Assembly (NCBI GenBank): GCA_033032865.1
Contig: JAWHQI010000005.1
Coordinates: 12,548,001 to 12,612,000, forward strand
Source of the DNA: Dactylorhiza incarnata
Taxonomy: Eukaryota > Streptophyta > Magnoliopsida > Asparagales > Orchidaceae
Direction: 5' to 3'
Length of the DNA stretch: 64,000 nt
Part shown: positions 32,949 through 44,217 of the stretch, piece after piece
Layout: the number at the start of each line of letters is the position of its first letter
How positions within the stretch are numbered: position 1 is the first letter of the stretch
The notes under the pieces: generated by a model
The model's input: only the letters and a program-made list of their open reading frames with translations
Databases searched by the model: none
Told to the model about the DNA's origin: nothing
Translations under genes and position numbers: made by a program

Positions 32949-33707
32949 CTACTCCCCCTCAAATGGGGCATTAGGTGTACCTTGTAGATTTGGAGGGATT
33001 GATTCATGTTCATGTTCTCCCCCACTAGCATACCCACCTAGGCTCTGAATTGGCAAAGGACCAAACAAGTCCATGTGCAATAGGTATAAACACCTTTCAG
33101 TATCCTTGGAGCCAATACTTTTAAAGGTGGTCCTAGTTTGCTTACCCATTTGGCAAGCATGACAGGGACCACTTTTAACACATTTTAGATTAGGACTATT
33201 TCTAACAAGGTTTTTAGAAAATAATCCATACATTGTCTTATAGTTAATGTGGGCAAGTCTCTTGTGTCATTGGACACAGAGAGACTCACTTTCATTAGCT
33301 ACAAGACACACAGAGGAGATAGAATAATTGCAAATGAAGTCTAAGCAATAAACATTCCCACTCCTAGTGCCTGAGAGAATGGTCTCCAAGTCTTTAGACT
33401 TTTTGATCAAGCACTTGTCATTGTGGAATTCAATGACATAGCCTAAGTCACATAGTTGGCTTATGCTTACAAGGCTGTGTTGCAACCCTTCAACATAAGC
33501 TACCCTTGTAATTGAGACTATGCCATTTGAAATCATACCATATCCTTTGGTGACTCCTTTTTCAGATCCACCAAAGATAACTTTGGGTCCATTCTTCACT
33601 GGATGGTAATCCTTTAGAAGAATCTTAGTTCCTGTCATGTGCCTTGAGCACCCACTGTCTAAGTACCATATTTGGTTGAGACTGGTACTTGAACTAACCT
33701 GCAACAC
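32949..33707 (-). pseudogene. Level 3 protease and truncated integrase
   Basis: 33707-33267 contains the protease box WYLDSGCSRHMTG and YVEGLQHSLVSISQLCDLGY. A TGA at 33267-33269 replaces a Trp before HKRLAHINYKTM (gag-pre-integrase), and the frame continues to CHACQMGKQ and HMDLFGPLPIQSLGG, the start of the integrase core with its first Asp. Directly after this the sequence changes to SGGEHEHESIPPN, linker-like, and stops at 32949-32951. The second Asp and Glu of integrase and all of RT and RNase H are absent. The stop is followed in frame by the coiled-coil ORF. Confidence 0.9.
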
Positions 33708-33712
33708 AAAAT

Positions 33713-36262
33713 TTATTGTACCTTAGGACTCCAACTGACTTTGGGTCCTAGGTTCATGTTAACACCATAGGGAATATTCCTAGAGAGGGCTGGTTTTGCT
33801 TGAGGTTCAGTCCTTGCCTTTGGCACATTGGGGTTGTACCAACAATCAATTGCAAAGTGTCCCACCTTGCCACAGCACCAACAATCATGAATATTGTATC
33901 TCCTTTTCTGAACAGTTTTTTGAATTGGTACAGCACTTTGTACATGTTCAGTAGAAGAGATATCAGCATTCTTCCTATTTCTTTCAGCAATAATCTGACT
34001 GAAGGATAATCTGTGGACAGTCTTGCTGCTCTTTGTCCTGATGGCCTCAATTTGCATTGACTTGGTAGTCATACAAGATCTGGTGGAATCAGACACTGGG
34101 AAGCAGGTCTTGTCAACAAATTTGACAGCAGTCTTGCTTTTTGCTGAAGCAGATTTGGAAGAGCTTGCTTCAATGTTCTTGACTGAAGGTGCTGAGACAC
34201 CAAACACAAATGGTCCAGGTTGGACCATTTGTATTTCCTCGTGTGGAGCTTTCATTGCACTCAATCCCATGCCATTTCTATTTCCATAGCTGTGAGAATT
34301 CTTGCTCAAGTTATAGGAACTTCCATTTAGTAAGTGACCATGAATACTTTCTTGGTCATACTTGTTTGAGGGCATCAAGACCTTCACAAAGGAGGCCTTA
34401 GATTCTTATGAGTCATTGACCTTTCCCTTAGTGTTGATAGTAGCTGCCTCTTTGTTGAAACCAACACCTCTCATGTCATGGGAGTTGAAGGTGTCAATAA
34501 TAGGCAGCACTGTCTTGGGCTTGGAGAACTTAGCCACCAGCATCCTCTCCTTGAGAAGCTTTTCTTCAAGATCCTTAATGATCTTGTTCTTGTGGATTAT
34601 GGTGCCCACATGGATGATTGACATTCCCCTTAGCTTGCCAATCTCCTTGCTCATTAGAGCTAGCTGGGTAGCATGCTCAATGCACTCAGATTTTGATTGC
34701 TTTAGGGAAGCAATTTCTTGGGCTTGCCTCTTGGCTAGCTTTTTGCTCTTTTTCAGAGCTTCCAGGAGTGCACCATATTCATCAATCAATTGATTGACAT
34801 CCTCCTCAGAATATGATCCACTGCCAACTTTAGATGGAGGGGATTCAGATTCTGGACCTGTTTCATAATCAGAAGAAGAAGAAATGTTGTGTATCAATAC
34901 CTGCTCATGTTCTGAATTGTTGTGGCTATCCTCATCTTCAGTTATAGCCATCAGCCCATGGTCATCAAGAGTGACCTCATCCTCCTCTTCATCACTATCT
35001 GAATGTGATAGAGGGGCCCTGATTCCTATCCTGGTAGCAGGATCTTCTTCCTCCTGATCAGCAAACAGCCCCAAGTAGGCTTCCTCCTCACCATCTGAAT
35101 CTGAAGATGAAGATTCAGATTCACTCCAGCTCTTGCCTTTCTTAGCTAGGAGGGATTTTTTTCCCTTTATCTCCTTCTGGTGATGAGGCTTCTTGTCACC
35201 ACTTTCCTTTCTCTTCACTGGGCTGTCAGCAATGACATGTCCAGGCTTACTAAAGCAATAGCAAATTATGTTAGTTGAAACATGTTTACTAGTTTTAGAG
35301 TCATACTTGTCCCCTTTGGGATGTTGCCTCTCAGATCTGTAATGATCCTTCTTGGGATGAGAAGAGGAGGAAGGTTTGTTCTTCCATTGTTTCCTCTTGA
35401 TCATCTTCTTGAACTGCCTTGTGAAGGCAGCAAACTCCTCATCAGAAGAGGAGCTGTCTGATTTGCTGCTCTCAGATTTTTCAGATTCAGCAGCCTTTCT
35501 TGGAGGTGACTGCACTCTAACCTTGTTCCTCTTAGAGCTTTCAGCTTTGAGAGCAACAGATCTCTCCCTTGTGTGAGCCCTGGAGGAAGAGTCCTCCTCC
35601 TTTCTTGTAGAAAGTTGCATCTCATATGAGAGCAGTTTCCCAAACAGTGTATGGGTGGGGGTTTCTCCAAGTCTTGCCCCTTCCCTGATTGCACAGATTT
35701 TAGTGTCCCATTCTCTAGTTAGAGATATAAGGAACTTATCATTGAGTTCATAATCTGTGAACACCCTTCCATAGGTTCTTAGTTCATTTACAATCCTAAA
35801 GAACCTTTTATAGCATATGGAGATATACTCCTGGCTCAGCTGCCTGAAGGCTTCATACTCTTGATTGAGGAGTGACTTTCTGTCATCCCTCACTTCAGCT
35901 GTTCCCTCCATATAAACAACCAATGTGTCCCATATTTCCTTGGCAGTTTGGCAGTGGACCAAGTTCTGAAAAGTAGTGTCATCAATGGCATTTACTATTA
36001 TGTTTTGGGCTCTCTTGTCCATAGTGTACAATGCTATCACATCATTGGTCAGCTCAGAAAATACCTTACGTATTTTTCTAGTAGGGTCAATAGTGGAGAC
36101 TTTCTCAAAGGTATAAGGACCATTTTTGACAGTCAAAAAGATCCTTGGGTCTAAGGCTTCCATGAATAGCCTTACCCTTTGCTTCCATATGCCAAAGTTT
36201 TCTTTGGAACATATAGGCAACTTCATTGACCCCAACTCCTTCTTCATTCCACTGTTGGCCAT
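33713..36262 (-). pseudogene. Level 3 gag with one in-frame stop
   Basis: Starts at ATG 36262 (MANSGMKKELGS), about 70 bp after the PBS, and is open for 618 codons to a TAA at 34406-34408; the same frame then continues to 33713, about 850 codons in all. The N-terminal half is the copia gag fold (ENFGIWKQRVRLFMEALD, AKEIWDTLVVYMEGT). A first zinc knuckle near residue 335 is degenerate (CYCFSKPGHVIADS). An acidic Ser-rich part and a coiled-coil segment (~500-580) follow, then an intact knuckle CWCCGKVGHFAIDC near 788. The length and acidic region fit the SIRE group. Protease follows in another frame. Confidence 0.88.
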
Positions 36263-36329
36263 TTGATTTCAGATTTGACTACTCCTGTATAGGATATGAT
36301 CAGACTGTTAAGTCCTTTTGATCAACCTC

Positions 36330-36341
36330 GCTTTGATACCA
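36330..36341 (-). other. Primer binding site, level 3
   Basis: On the minus strand TGGTATCAAAGC, two bases after the LTR end at 36344; initiator tRNA-Met type with one difference. Confidence 0.92.
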
Positions 36342-36379
36342 CTTGATAGTTTATATAGGTGTAGTCAATAATACCTAGA

Positions 36380-36380
<1 letters not shown>

Positions 36381-36412
<32 letters not shown>
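36381..36412. repeat. Poly-G tract (32 G)
   Basis: An uninterrupted run of 32 G at the motif that reads TATTCACCCCC on the minus strand. The exact length may be a sequencing or assembly product. Confidence 0.8.
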
Positions 36413-36413
<1 letters not shown>

Positions 36414-37628
36414 GAATAGGTTTTACTTATTTTCTTTTCTTGAACCTAATGTTTCTAGCTTGTAGAAAACACAATCACAGAAAGCACACAAGGATGTATA
36501 GAGGTTCCTCAAGACAGGGTGTCTTGAGTAGTCCTCTTTCCCCCTTCACCTTTCTAATAGTGAGTTAGACAAGGCCACGAACTCCAATCTCGGCTCCTTG
36601 AGCTTACACCACAAGTTCCTCAGAACTTCTCAGATCAATAGTGATCCTACCTCAGGCACATCAGCCCTACACTCAGGCTCAAGAGCCCTACACTCAGGCT
36701 CAACAGCCCTACCCCTCAGGCTCAACAGCCCTACACCTCAGGCTCAACAGCCCTACACCTCAGGCTCAACAGCCCTACACCTCAGGCTCAACAGCCCTAC
36801 ACCTCAGGCTCAACAGCCCTACAGCTCAGAGTTATAAAACTCCTACCACTCAGAAATCCCACAAATTTCCTACCTCAGACCTATCAAGAAGTCCTACCAC
36901 TCAAGCTGTCAACACAGCTTTACACACAGGCTCAACAGCCTTTCACTCAGGCAACAATGCCTTACAAAGATATAATAGAGTTTGAGCTAGATACAAAAGA
37001 CAAAAGGTTTACTCTTAGGTCTTCTGAATCCTTTCTTCAGATCTGAAAACAACAGCTTCAGATTTGTATCACCTTGATCTTCTCCTTCAGCAAAGCAGAA
37101 GATCAACTTGCCCTTCTTGAGTTTGTACAGGAAGAGCTAACTAATCTCCCTTAGAAGATTAACTTCAGCTGCAGAGAATGACTTCAACTGGCTGAAACGT
37201 GAATGCTCGATTGTGGCATACAACAAAGGCTTCTCAATAGAACAGTGCTTGTTGTTGTGCCCTAGCTTCTTCTTTTATACCTCCAGAAGGCTTCAACGGC
37301 TATATCGATCCTCCTGACACAGTATGGGGCAGATTGGCCTTGCTTTTCCTTCTCAAATGTCATTTGCGCCAAAAGCAGATCCCGTCAACACATTTGGATC
37401 TGTCTCAGTGGTTGGGCTGAGACAGCTTTCAGTCTCAGCGGTTGGACTGAGACAGCTTCCAGTCTCAGCGGTAGCTCCAGTCCCCTTATCAGTGGTTGCT
37501 CCAGTCTCCTTCTCAGTGGATCCGCTAAGACGGCTCCTCGTCTCAGCGGTTCTGACCCATCGTCTCAGCGGTTATGCTGAGACAGATCTTCATCTCCTTG
37601 TAGATGATTTCTTCTTATCTAAGGCCAT

Positions 37629-37633
37629 GTTTG
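37629..37633. repeat. TSD of level 4 element (left copy; right copy 51338-51342)
   Basis: GTTTG on both sides of a TGTTGG...CCAACA element. Removing it restores the level 3 LTR. Confidence 0.95.
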
Positions 37634-37784
37634 TGTTGGAGCATGCGTTTCACACTCCTCCGGTTTGATAATAACAAAGTCCCGTTTGTGTTTGATTCTA
37701 TTTTTATTAATGGTGTGCAGGTAATAGGTATGAGATGTTCACATTTCTGCTGGAGCTCAATTTGAGTGTAGGAAAATTTCACTG

Positions 37785-38100
37785 TCAGAAAATTCCGACG
37801 GCTGATGTCGCCCAGGCGACAGCAGAGAAGTTACAACTACTTCCCCCCACGGCAGCACGACAAAAGGCAGTTTTGAGTTGTCGGAAATCCGACAGCGATG
37901 TCACCCAGGCGACATCTCAGAGGTTACAACAACTGCCCACGACAGCACCACGACCGGCAGTTTTGCGATGTCGGAAAATCCGACATCGATGTCGCCCAGG
38001 CGACAGCTCAGAGGTTACAGCAACTGCACGCACGACAGCACTACGGCGGCAGTTTAGCACTGTCGGAAATTCCAACAGTCGATGTCGCCCAGGCGACAGC
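37785..38100 (+). repeat. Palindrome-pair array in level 4 U3
   Basis: Four units of about 90-95 bp, each with palindrome P2 (TGTCGGAAATTCCGACA type) then palindrome P1 (TGTCGCCCAGGCGACA). The last unit has P2 at 38061-38077, a 5-bp gap, P1 at 38083-38098, and the TATA box 9 bp further on. The 3' LTR repeats this at 50217-50535. Confidence 0.93.
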
Positions 38101-38107
38101 GAATTTC

Positions 38108-38114
38108 TATAAAT
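38108..38114 (+). promoter_or_regulatory. TATA box of level 4 5' LTR
   Basis: TATAAAT nine bases after the last P1 palindrome; conserved at 50543-50549 in the 3' LTR. Confidence 0.75.
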
Positions 38115-38900
38115 TGACTCCTTGTGTTCGTGCATTCCAAGAATTGAGAATTCCAAGTTCCTTCCTGAGTGCATACGAACCAGAGAGCTCCAGAACCTCT
38201 TCAACTCCCATTTGTGCAAAGAAGGATTGAAGATTGAAGACGAGATCGGGCGCGCTTCTACATCAACGATCATCTCGAGGCTTCAACCATCCTTTCAGAG
38301 ATCTGAAATTCTAGGGAGTTGTTCTTTTCATATTGTATTTTCAAATACACACATTTCATTTTGTATTGGTAGAGAAATCGTCGTCTTGCGTGCGACGTCT
38401 AAGTCCTTGCGTGGCTTAGGGGAAAATCGCTTCCTTGTGTGGAGCATCCAAGTCCTTGTGTGGCTTGGTGGGAAATCGTGGCCTTGTGTGCTACGTCTAG
38501 ATCTTGGGAAGATCTAGAGGATAGGCTTGGGCTTGGTCTTGGGAGAGATAAGTGATAGCCTTCCGATCCTTGGGAGAAGGATTGGTAAACCAAAATTGTT
38601 GAATTTTTTATTAACATAATTGTGCCTTGATCTTAAGCATTGTTAAGATCATTTTTATTGTGTGCAAATTTCATGATTAATATAATTATGTCTTTTTCTT
38701 TAATTACATATTTGGTGGCATAATCCTTATCTTAGAAATTTGTGTTTGGTTTAATACAAAAATTGCATTGGTTTGAAAGTGTTTATAAGTAATTTTTTAA
38801 AGTAAAATATGTTTAAAAAAATTATTAAGTAAAACTTATATTTTAAACACACCCTTATTCACCCCCCCCCCCCTCTAAGGGCGTCATACGATCCAACAAG

Positions 38901-38912
38901 TGGTATCAGAGC
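38901..38912 (+). other. Primer binding site, level 4
   Basis: TGGTATCAGAGC, the canonical initiator tRNA-Met PBS, two bases after the LTR. Confidence 0.96.
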
Positions 38913-38947
38913 GAGGTTACTCCAAAACGGTTTTACCACCAGGAGTA

Positions 38948-40847
38948 ATGGCGCACAACGATCATGCGTTCGTTGAGGGGCAAGGCATAAGTAGACCACC
39001 TTTATTCACGGGCACAGACTATAATTATTGGAAAACACGTATGCGTTGTTTTATAATTGCACTAGATATAGAAGTCTGGATTATGGTAGAATCTAGTTAC
39101 ACTTCTCCAACATTTGTTGTAGGAGATGTAACTATGGATAAGCCCAAAGACAAGTGGGATGACAATGATAAATTAAAATGTAAGAACAATGCAAAAGCCA
39201 TGAATGCTTTATTTTGCGCACTAGATCGCACTGAATTTAATAGAGTTTGTGCTTGTAATACTGCATTTGAAATTTGGAATCTGTTAGAAATCACTCATGA
39301 AGGTACTTCGCAGGTAAAGGACTCAAAGCTATTTCAACTGGAATCTGAATTTGAAAGGTTCAAAATGGAGGTAGATGAAGAGATTGATACGATGTACACA
39401 CGATTCACAAAAATCGTGAATGACTCAAAGGTGCTAGGAAAGGTGTTCTCAAATGGAGAGTTAGTAAGGAAAATCTTAAGATCACTTCCCCCGAAGTTCA
39501 ATCCTAAAGTGACTGCAATTTTCGAGTCACATGATCTTAAGACCTTACAATTGGAGAGCCTCATTGGGAACTTGAAAACTCATGAAGTTGAATTGAAAAT
39601 TCAACAACAAGAGTATATGGAGCCAAGGAAGAAGGGATTGGCTCTAAGATCTAAGAAGGAAGAAACTACTGATTCTGAGGAGAAAGAAGAAGATGAGGAA
39701 AGTTTATTTGTTAGAAAATTTAGAAAATTTATGAAAAATCCAGAGGGGAGGAATTCGTTTAAGAAGTATTTTAAGAAGGAGACGTTTAAGAAGAAAAAAG
39801 GAAAGGAAGGTGATGAGGAGGAAGAGAGACCGCAACCAGAGTGCTATCACTGCAAGAAGTTAGGACACATCCGAAGCAAGTGTCCAAAGTACTTGAAAGA
39901 ACTTAAAGAAAAGAAGCACAAAGGGTCAAAGAAGGTGTTGAAGGCGGAAACATGGGATGATACTACTTCTGAGGATGCAAGCGGTTCAGACTCAAGTAAA
40001 GAAGAGGAGGCCAACATGTGCTTAATGGGAAAGAGCGTCATATCTGATGACGAATGCAGTGTCCAAAGCGACACTGAGGTAACTCCTCCAACCTATGATG
40101 AATTATTTTCTGAATTTTTAAAGACTTGCAAATTTTTTGAAAAAAGTTTAAAAGATAATGATCTTCTTAAATCTGAAGATGAAATTTTACTTAAAGAAAA
40201 CAAAAAATTGTTAAAGGAAATTAAGACTATTGGAAAAAGAGATATTTCTTGCCAAGAGTGTGATCACTTTTTGGGAAGAATTAAAGAACTTGAAGAATCT
40301 CTTTCTAAATCTCATTCTACAATAAAAATTCTTACTAAAAAGAATGAGATTTTAGAGAGAGATCTGAAATCTTCAATTTCCAAAATCCATGAGGGAAAGA
40401 AATCTTTTGAACGTAGATGTGTAAATCTGGTATCCGAAAATACAAAATGAGAAACCAGATTCATGACTTAACACTAGCCATGAAAAAATTTGGAATGGGC
40501 CGAAGATCACTGGATATGATCTTAGGATACCAATGCCATGGATCTGGAAGGTTTGGACTCGGATACACGTCAGGAAGCTGTCGCCCGGCGACAACCACTG
40601 TCGCCGGCGACAGTGAAAAGTCCAGAAAATCTACTTTAAAAAATTCTAAAGTTAATGAATTGTCAAATACTGCATCCTCATCTAGTAAAAGTACAGAAAA
40701 GTTATACTCTTCTAAAACATTACATGTGCCAAATGCAATAGATTTGGCCACACTACGGACTCTTGCTGGAAGGAAGGAAAAAGTAAAATTAAACAAATCT
40801 GGGTGCCTAAGGCTTCTACCTATACTATGGGTGGAACCACTTGGGTA
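38948..40847 (+). pseudogene. Level 4 gag, frameshifted near the C-terminus
   Basis: The start is ATG 38948 (MAHNDHAFVEGQG); the frame is also open upstream across the PBS but has no earlier ATG. Residues ~20-220 form the copia gag (YNYWKTRMRCFIIALDIEVW, AFEIWNLLEITHEGTSQVK). An acidic and basic stretch follows, then the zinc knuckle CYHCKKLGHIRSKC (~299-312), an acidic Ser-rich part and a coiled coil (~390-480). A stop at 40448-40450 follows a frame change, and the rest of gag (DMILGYQ..., GLGY) continues in the 40417 frame to 40847. Two P1-type palindromes (40579-40593, 40599-40612) lie inside this last coding part. Confidence 0.9.
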
Positions 40848-40877
40848 ACCAGATCTTTACTCACCTCTTCTTTCTAG

Positions 40878-42470
40878 GTGTGTTGGCAGGCTAAGGACAA
40901 AGAAGACGTGTGGTACTTGGACTCGGGTTGTTCAAAACACATGACGGGCAATAAAGAGAAGTTCCTTAGCCTGGAGATGAAGAAAGGAGGAGTTGTTACA
41001 TTCGGAGACAATGGAAAAGGAAAGATCATCGGCATCGGAGTTGTGGGTAACGAAAATTTTTCAATTTCAAATGTTCTATTTGTAGAAGGATTAAAGCATA
41101 ATTTGATTTCTATTAGTCAATTATGTGATAAGGGTTTAAATGTTTTATTTGAATCTTCTACAAATTTGTGCAAAATTATTAATTCCAAAACAAATGAAAA
41201 TGTTTTTACCGCACCTAGATGTCATAATGTATATATGATTAAATTTCTTGATTTTTCAAATTCTACCTTAAAATGTTTTTTATCAAAAAATGATGAATTA
41301 GAATTATGGCATAGGCGACTTGGATATACTAGTTCCAAGTTAATTACAAAACTTTCAAAAGATAAATTAATTAAAGGTTTACCATTGTTAAATGGAAATT
41401 TATCTTCTTCACTATGTGTGTCTTGCCAAAAAGGAAAATTTTCAAAATCATCTTTCAAAAGTAAAAAACAATATTTCTACCACTAGGCCACTTCAATTAA
41501 TACATATGGATTTATTTGGGCCAATTGGAATTTCTAGCTTAGGAGGTAGAAAATACTCATTTGTATTGATTGATGATTATTCTCGTTTTTGTTGGACTTT
41601 ATTTCTAACCTCCAAATCCGATGCATTTTCAGAATTCTCAAAATTATGTTTGCGTATTCAAAATGAATTTGAGTTAAAAATTAAGCGCATACGATCGGAT
41701 CATGGAGGAGAATTTGAAAATGAAAAGTTTATTTCTTTTTGTACGGAGTTAGGAATTAAACATGAATTTTCCACTCCACGCACACCACAGCAAAATGGTG
41801 TAGTGTAGAGGAAAAATAGAACTCTTCAAGAGTTAGCCCGTACGATGCTATCTGAATTTAAATTACCAAAATCTTTTTGGGCTGAAGCGGTTAGTACGGC
41901 ATGTTATGTAATTAATAGAGTAATGCTTCGCCCTATTTTAAAATTAACTCCTCATGAATTAATTTTTAATAAACAACCAAATGTTTCTTATTTCAAAGTT
42001 TTTGGTTGTAAATGTTTTATTTTGAATTCTAAAGATTCCTTAGGAAAATTTGATGAAAAATGTGATGAAGGTATTTTTATTGGCTATTCTTCAACTATTA
42101 AAGCTCATAGGATTTTTAATAAAAGAACAAAAATAGTTGAAGAATCTATTCATGTTAGGTTTGATGAGTTTGCTTCATGTGTAGAAAAGAAAATTACAGG
42201 AGAAGATGAACCCCTTCCTTCGGTGGAGAATGATGATGAAGAACTTGGAGAAAATGAAGAAGAAAAAGAAGAAGAAAGAGAAGGAGAAAGAGAAGAAGAA
42301 GATAGAGAAGAAGAAGAAGAAGAAAGAGAAGAATATGTGCCTCCAAGTGAATTGAAATTTTCAAAGGATCATCCAAAGGAGCTTATCATTGGAGATCCGC
42401 AAAAAGGGGTTAGTACTCGTTCATCGTTACATGTTTTATTATCAAACCTTTGTTTTGTCTCTGAAATAGA
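40878..42470 (+). pseudogene. Level 4 protease and integrase, broken
   Basis: The protease box VWYLDSGCSKHMTG (about 40908-40950) and FVEGLKHNLISISQLCDKG are followed by gag-pre-integrase (LWHRRLGYTSSKL) and CVSCQKGKFSKSSF. A frame change occurs near 41465. The integrase core then shows HMDLFGPIG (first Asp), RIRSDHGGEFE (second Asp), and QQNGVV followed by TAG at 41806-41808. Counting 35 residues after the second Asp, this TAG sits exactly where the catalytic Glu of the DD35E triad belongs (GAG to TAG). The C-terminal part with [15 protein letters not shown] and a very acidic tail (near 42230-42340) is open. Confidence 0.92.
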
Positions 42471-43996
42471 ACCAAAAGATGTTTCCACCGCTTTAAATGA
42501 TGAATTTTGGTTTTTAGCTATGAATGAAGAACTTGATCAATTTGAACGTAATAAGGTTTGGAATCTTGTAGAACGACCCAAAAATCATCCTGTCGTTGGA
42601 GTTAAGTGGATTTTCAAAAATAAATTGGATAGTGAATCTAGAATTATTAGAAATAAAGCTAGATTAGTTGCAAAAGGTTATGCACAAATTGAAGGGGTAA
42701 ATTTTGATGAAACTTTTGCACCCGTAGCAAGATTAGAAGCGGTTAGGATATTTCTTGCATTTGCTTGTTTTAAAAGATTTAAATTATATCAAATGGATGT
42801 CAAAACCGCATTTTTAAACGGGTATATAAAAGAAGAGGTTTATGTAGAACAACCCCCTGGCTTTGTAAATGAGAAATATCCAAATTATGTTTATAAATTA
42901 GATAAAGCGCTTTATGGATTAAAACAAGCGCCTCGTGCTTGGTATGATCGATTAACTCAATATTTATTAAAGCACGGTTATAAAATAGGAAGTGCGGATT
43001 CTACACTCTTCATTAAGCAATTTGATCATGATTTAGTTATTTTGCAAATTTATGTTGATGATATTATTTTTGGAGCCACTAATGAAGAGTGTGTATTGAA
43101 ATTGTTCAAATTATGAAAAATGAATTTGAAATGAGCATGGTTGGAGAACTTTCATATTTTCTAGGTTTTCAAATTACACAAAAACATGATGGTATTTTTA
43201 TATGTCAAACCAAATATATTCATGATATGTTAAAAAGATTTGGATTTGAAAATCTAAAACATGCAAACACTCCTATGAGTACTTCCCTAAAATTAGGAAA
43301 AGATGAAAGTGGTGTTTCAATTGAACAAACCCTTTATAGAAGTATGATAGGATCTTTATTGTATTTAACCGCATCTAGACCTGACATTATGTTAGCCGTT
43401 TGTTTATGTGCTAGATTTCAAGCTAATCCTAAAGAGTCACATTTAAAAGCGGTGAAACGCATCTTTAGATATCTTAAAGGAACATCTAAATTAGGATTAT
43501 GGTATCCTCATAATGATTCCTTTATTTTGCATGGTTTTTCGGATTCAGATTATGCGGGATGTTCTTTAGATAGGAAAAGCACAAGTGGCACTTGTCATTT
43601 TTCGACCCTTCACTTATTTCATGGTCGAGTAGGAAACAGAATTCTGTTGCCCTCTCTACTACCGTGGCCGAATATATTGCACTAGGTAGTTGTTGTGCCC
43701 AAGCTCTTTGGATGTCACAAACGTTAGAAGATTTTGGCATACAACAAAGTTGTGTAGAATTAAAGTGTGATAATAAAAGTGCTATAGACTTAACTAACAA
43801 TCCCGTATTACATTCTAGATCTAAGCATATAGATGTCCGACATCATTTTATAAGGGATCATATTAAGAAGGGAAATATAAAAAACAATTTCATAGGAACG
43901 GATTCACAACTAGCAGATATATTCACTAAACCGTTACCGGATTCCCGTTTTTCTATGCTTAGGCTAGAATTGGGAATCCTAGACATTTCACAATGA
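42471..43996 (+). pseudogene. Level 4 reverse transcriptase and RNase H, frameshifted
   Basis: [58 protein letters not shown] and the active site [15 protein letters not shown] (about 43045). A frameshift near 43100 moves to a frame with ELSYFLGFQITQ and SRPDIMLAVCLCARFQ. RNase H follows (SDSDYAGCSLDRKSTSG), with a second frameshift near 43600 and then WSSRKQNSVALSTTVAEYIA and CDNKSAIDLTNNP, ending at 43996. Catalytic residues of RT are intact; two small indels are the lesions. Confidence 0.93.
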
Positions 43997-44217
43997 ATAT
44001 ATCACTACTTCAAAACATATAAATTTTAAAAAAAATCATCACAAAACTTATACATTTTAAAAAGAAAAACTAAAATATTAAATCAAACCACAGAATTTGA
44101 AATGACTTAACAAAGATTCACACATCATTAATATTACATAAAATTTGTTCCATAAAACAGTAGAATTCAACAAAAGTTTAAGTTCATTAACAGAATACGT
44201 AATCTGAAGAAGTTCAC
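43997..44217 (+). other. Level 4 noncoding spacer after pol
   Basis: About 220 bp of AT-rich sequence between the pol stop and the solo gypsy LTR. No feature. Confidence 0.6.

Larger units (their letters stand above)
29602..37633 (-). mobile_element. Level 3 SIRE-like copia lacking RT and RNase H, main part
   Basis: Read on the minus strand: 5' LTR (split by level 4), PBS, a long gag, protease, the first part of integrase, one stop codon, then a coiled-coil ORF, 3' noncoding region, PPT and 3' LTR. No RT or RNase H sequence is present. LTR ends, PBS, PPT and TSD are all intact, so either an internal deletion followed insertion or the element moved with enzymes supplied by a relative. Confidence 0.92.
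36344..37633 (-). repeat. 5' LTR of level 3 copia (first part)
   Basis: Matches 29602-30995 closely by eye. The rest of this LTR is at 51338-51472 beyond the level 4 insertion. It carries a run of 32 G (36381-36412) where the other LTR has 7, and a minus-strand TATA at 37272-37279. Confidence 0.93.
37634..38898 (+). repeat. 5' LTR of level 4 copia
   Basis: 1265 bp, TGTTGGAGC...GATCCAACA. U3 has a four-unit array of palindrome pairs (37785-38100), then TATA at 38108. A run of 12 C lies near the 3' end (38862-38873; 16 C in the 3' LTR). Confidence 0.96.
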
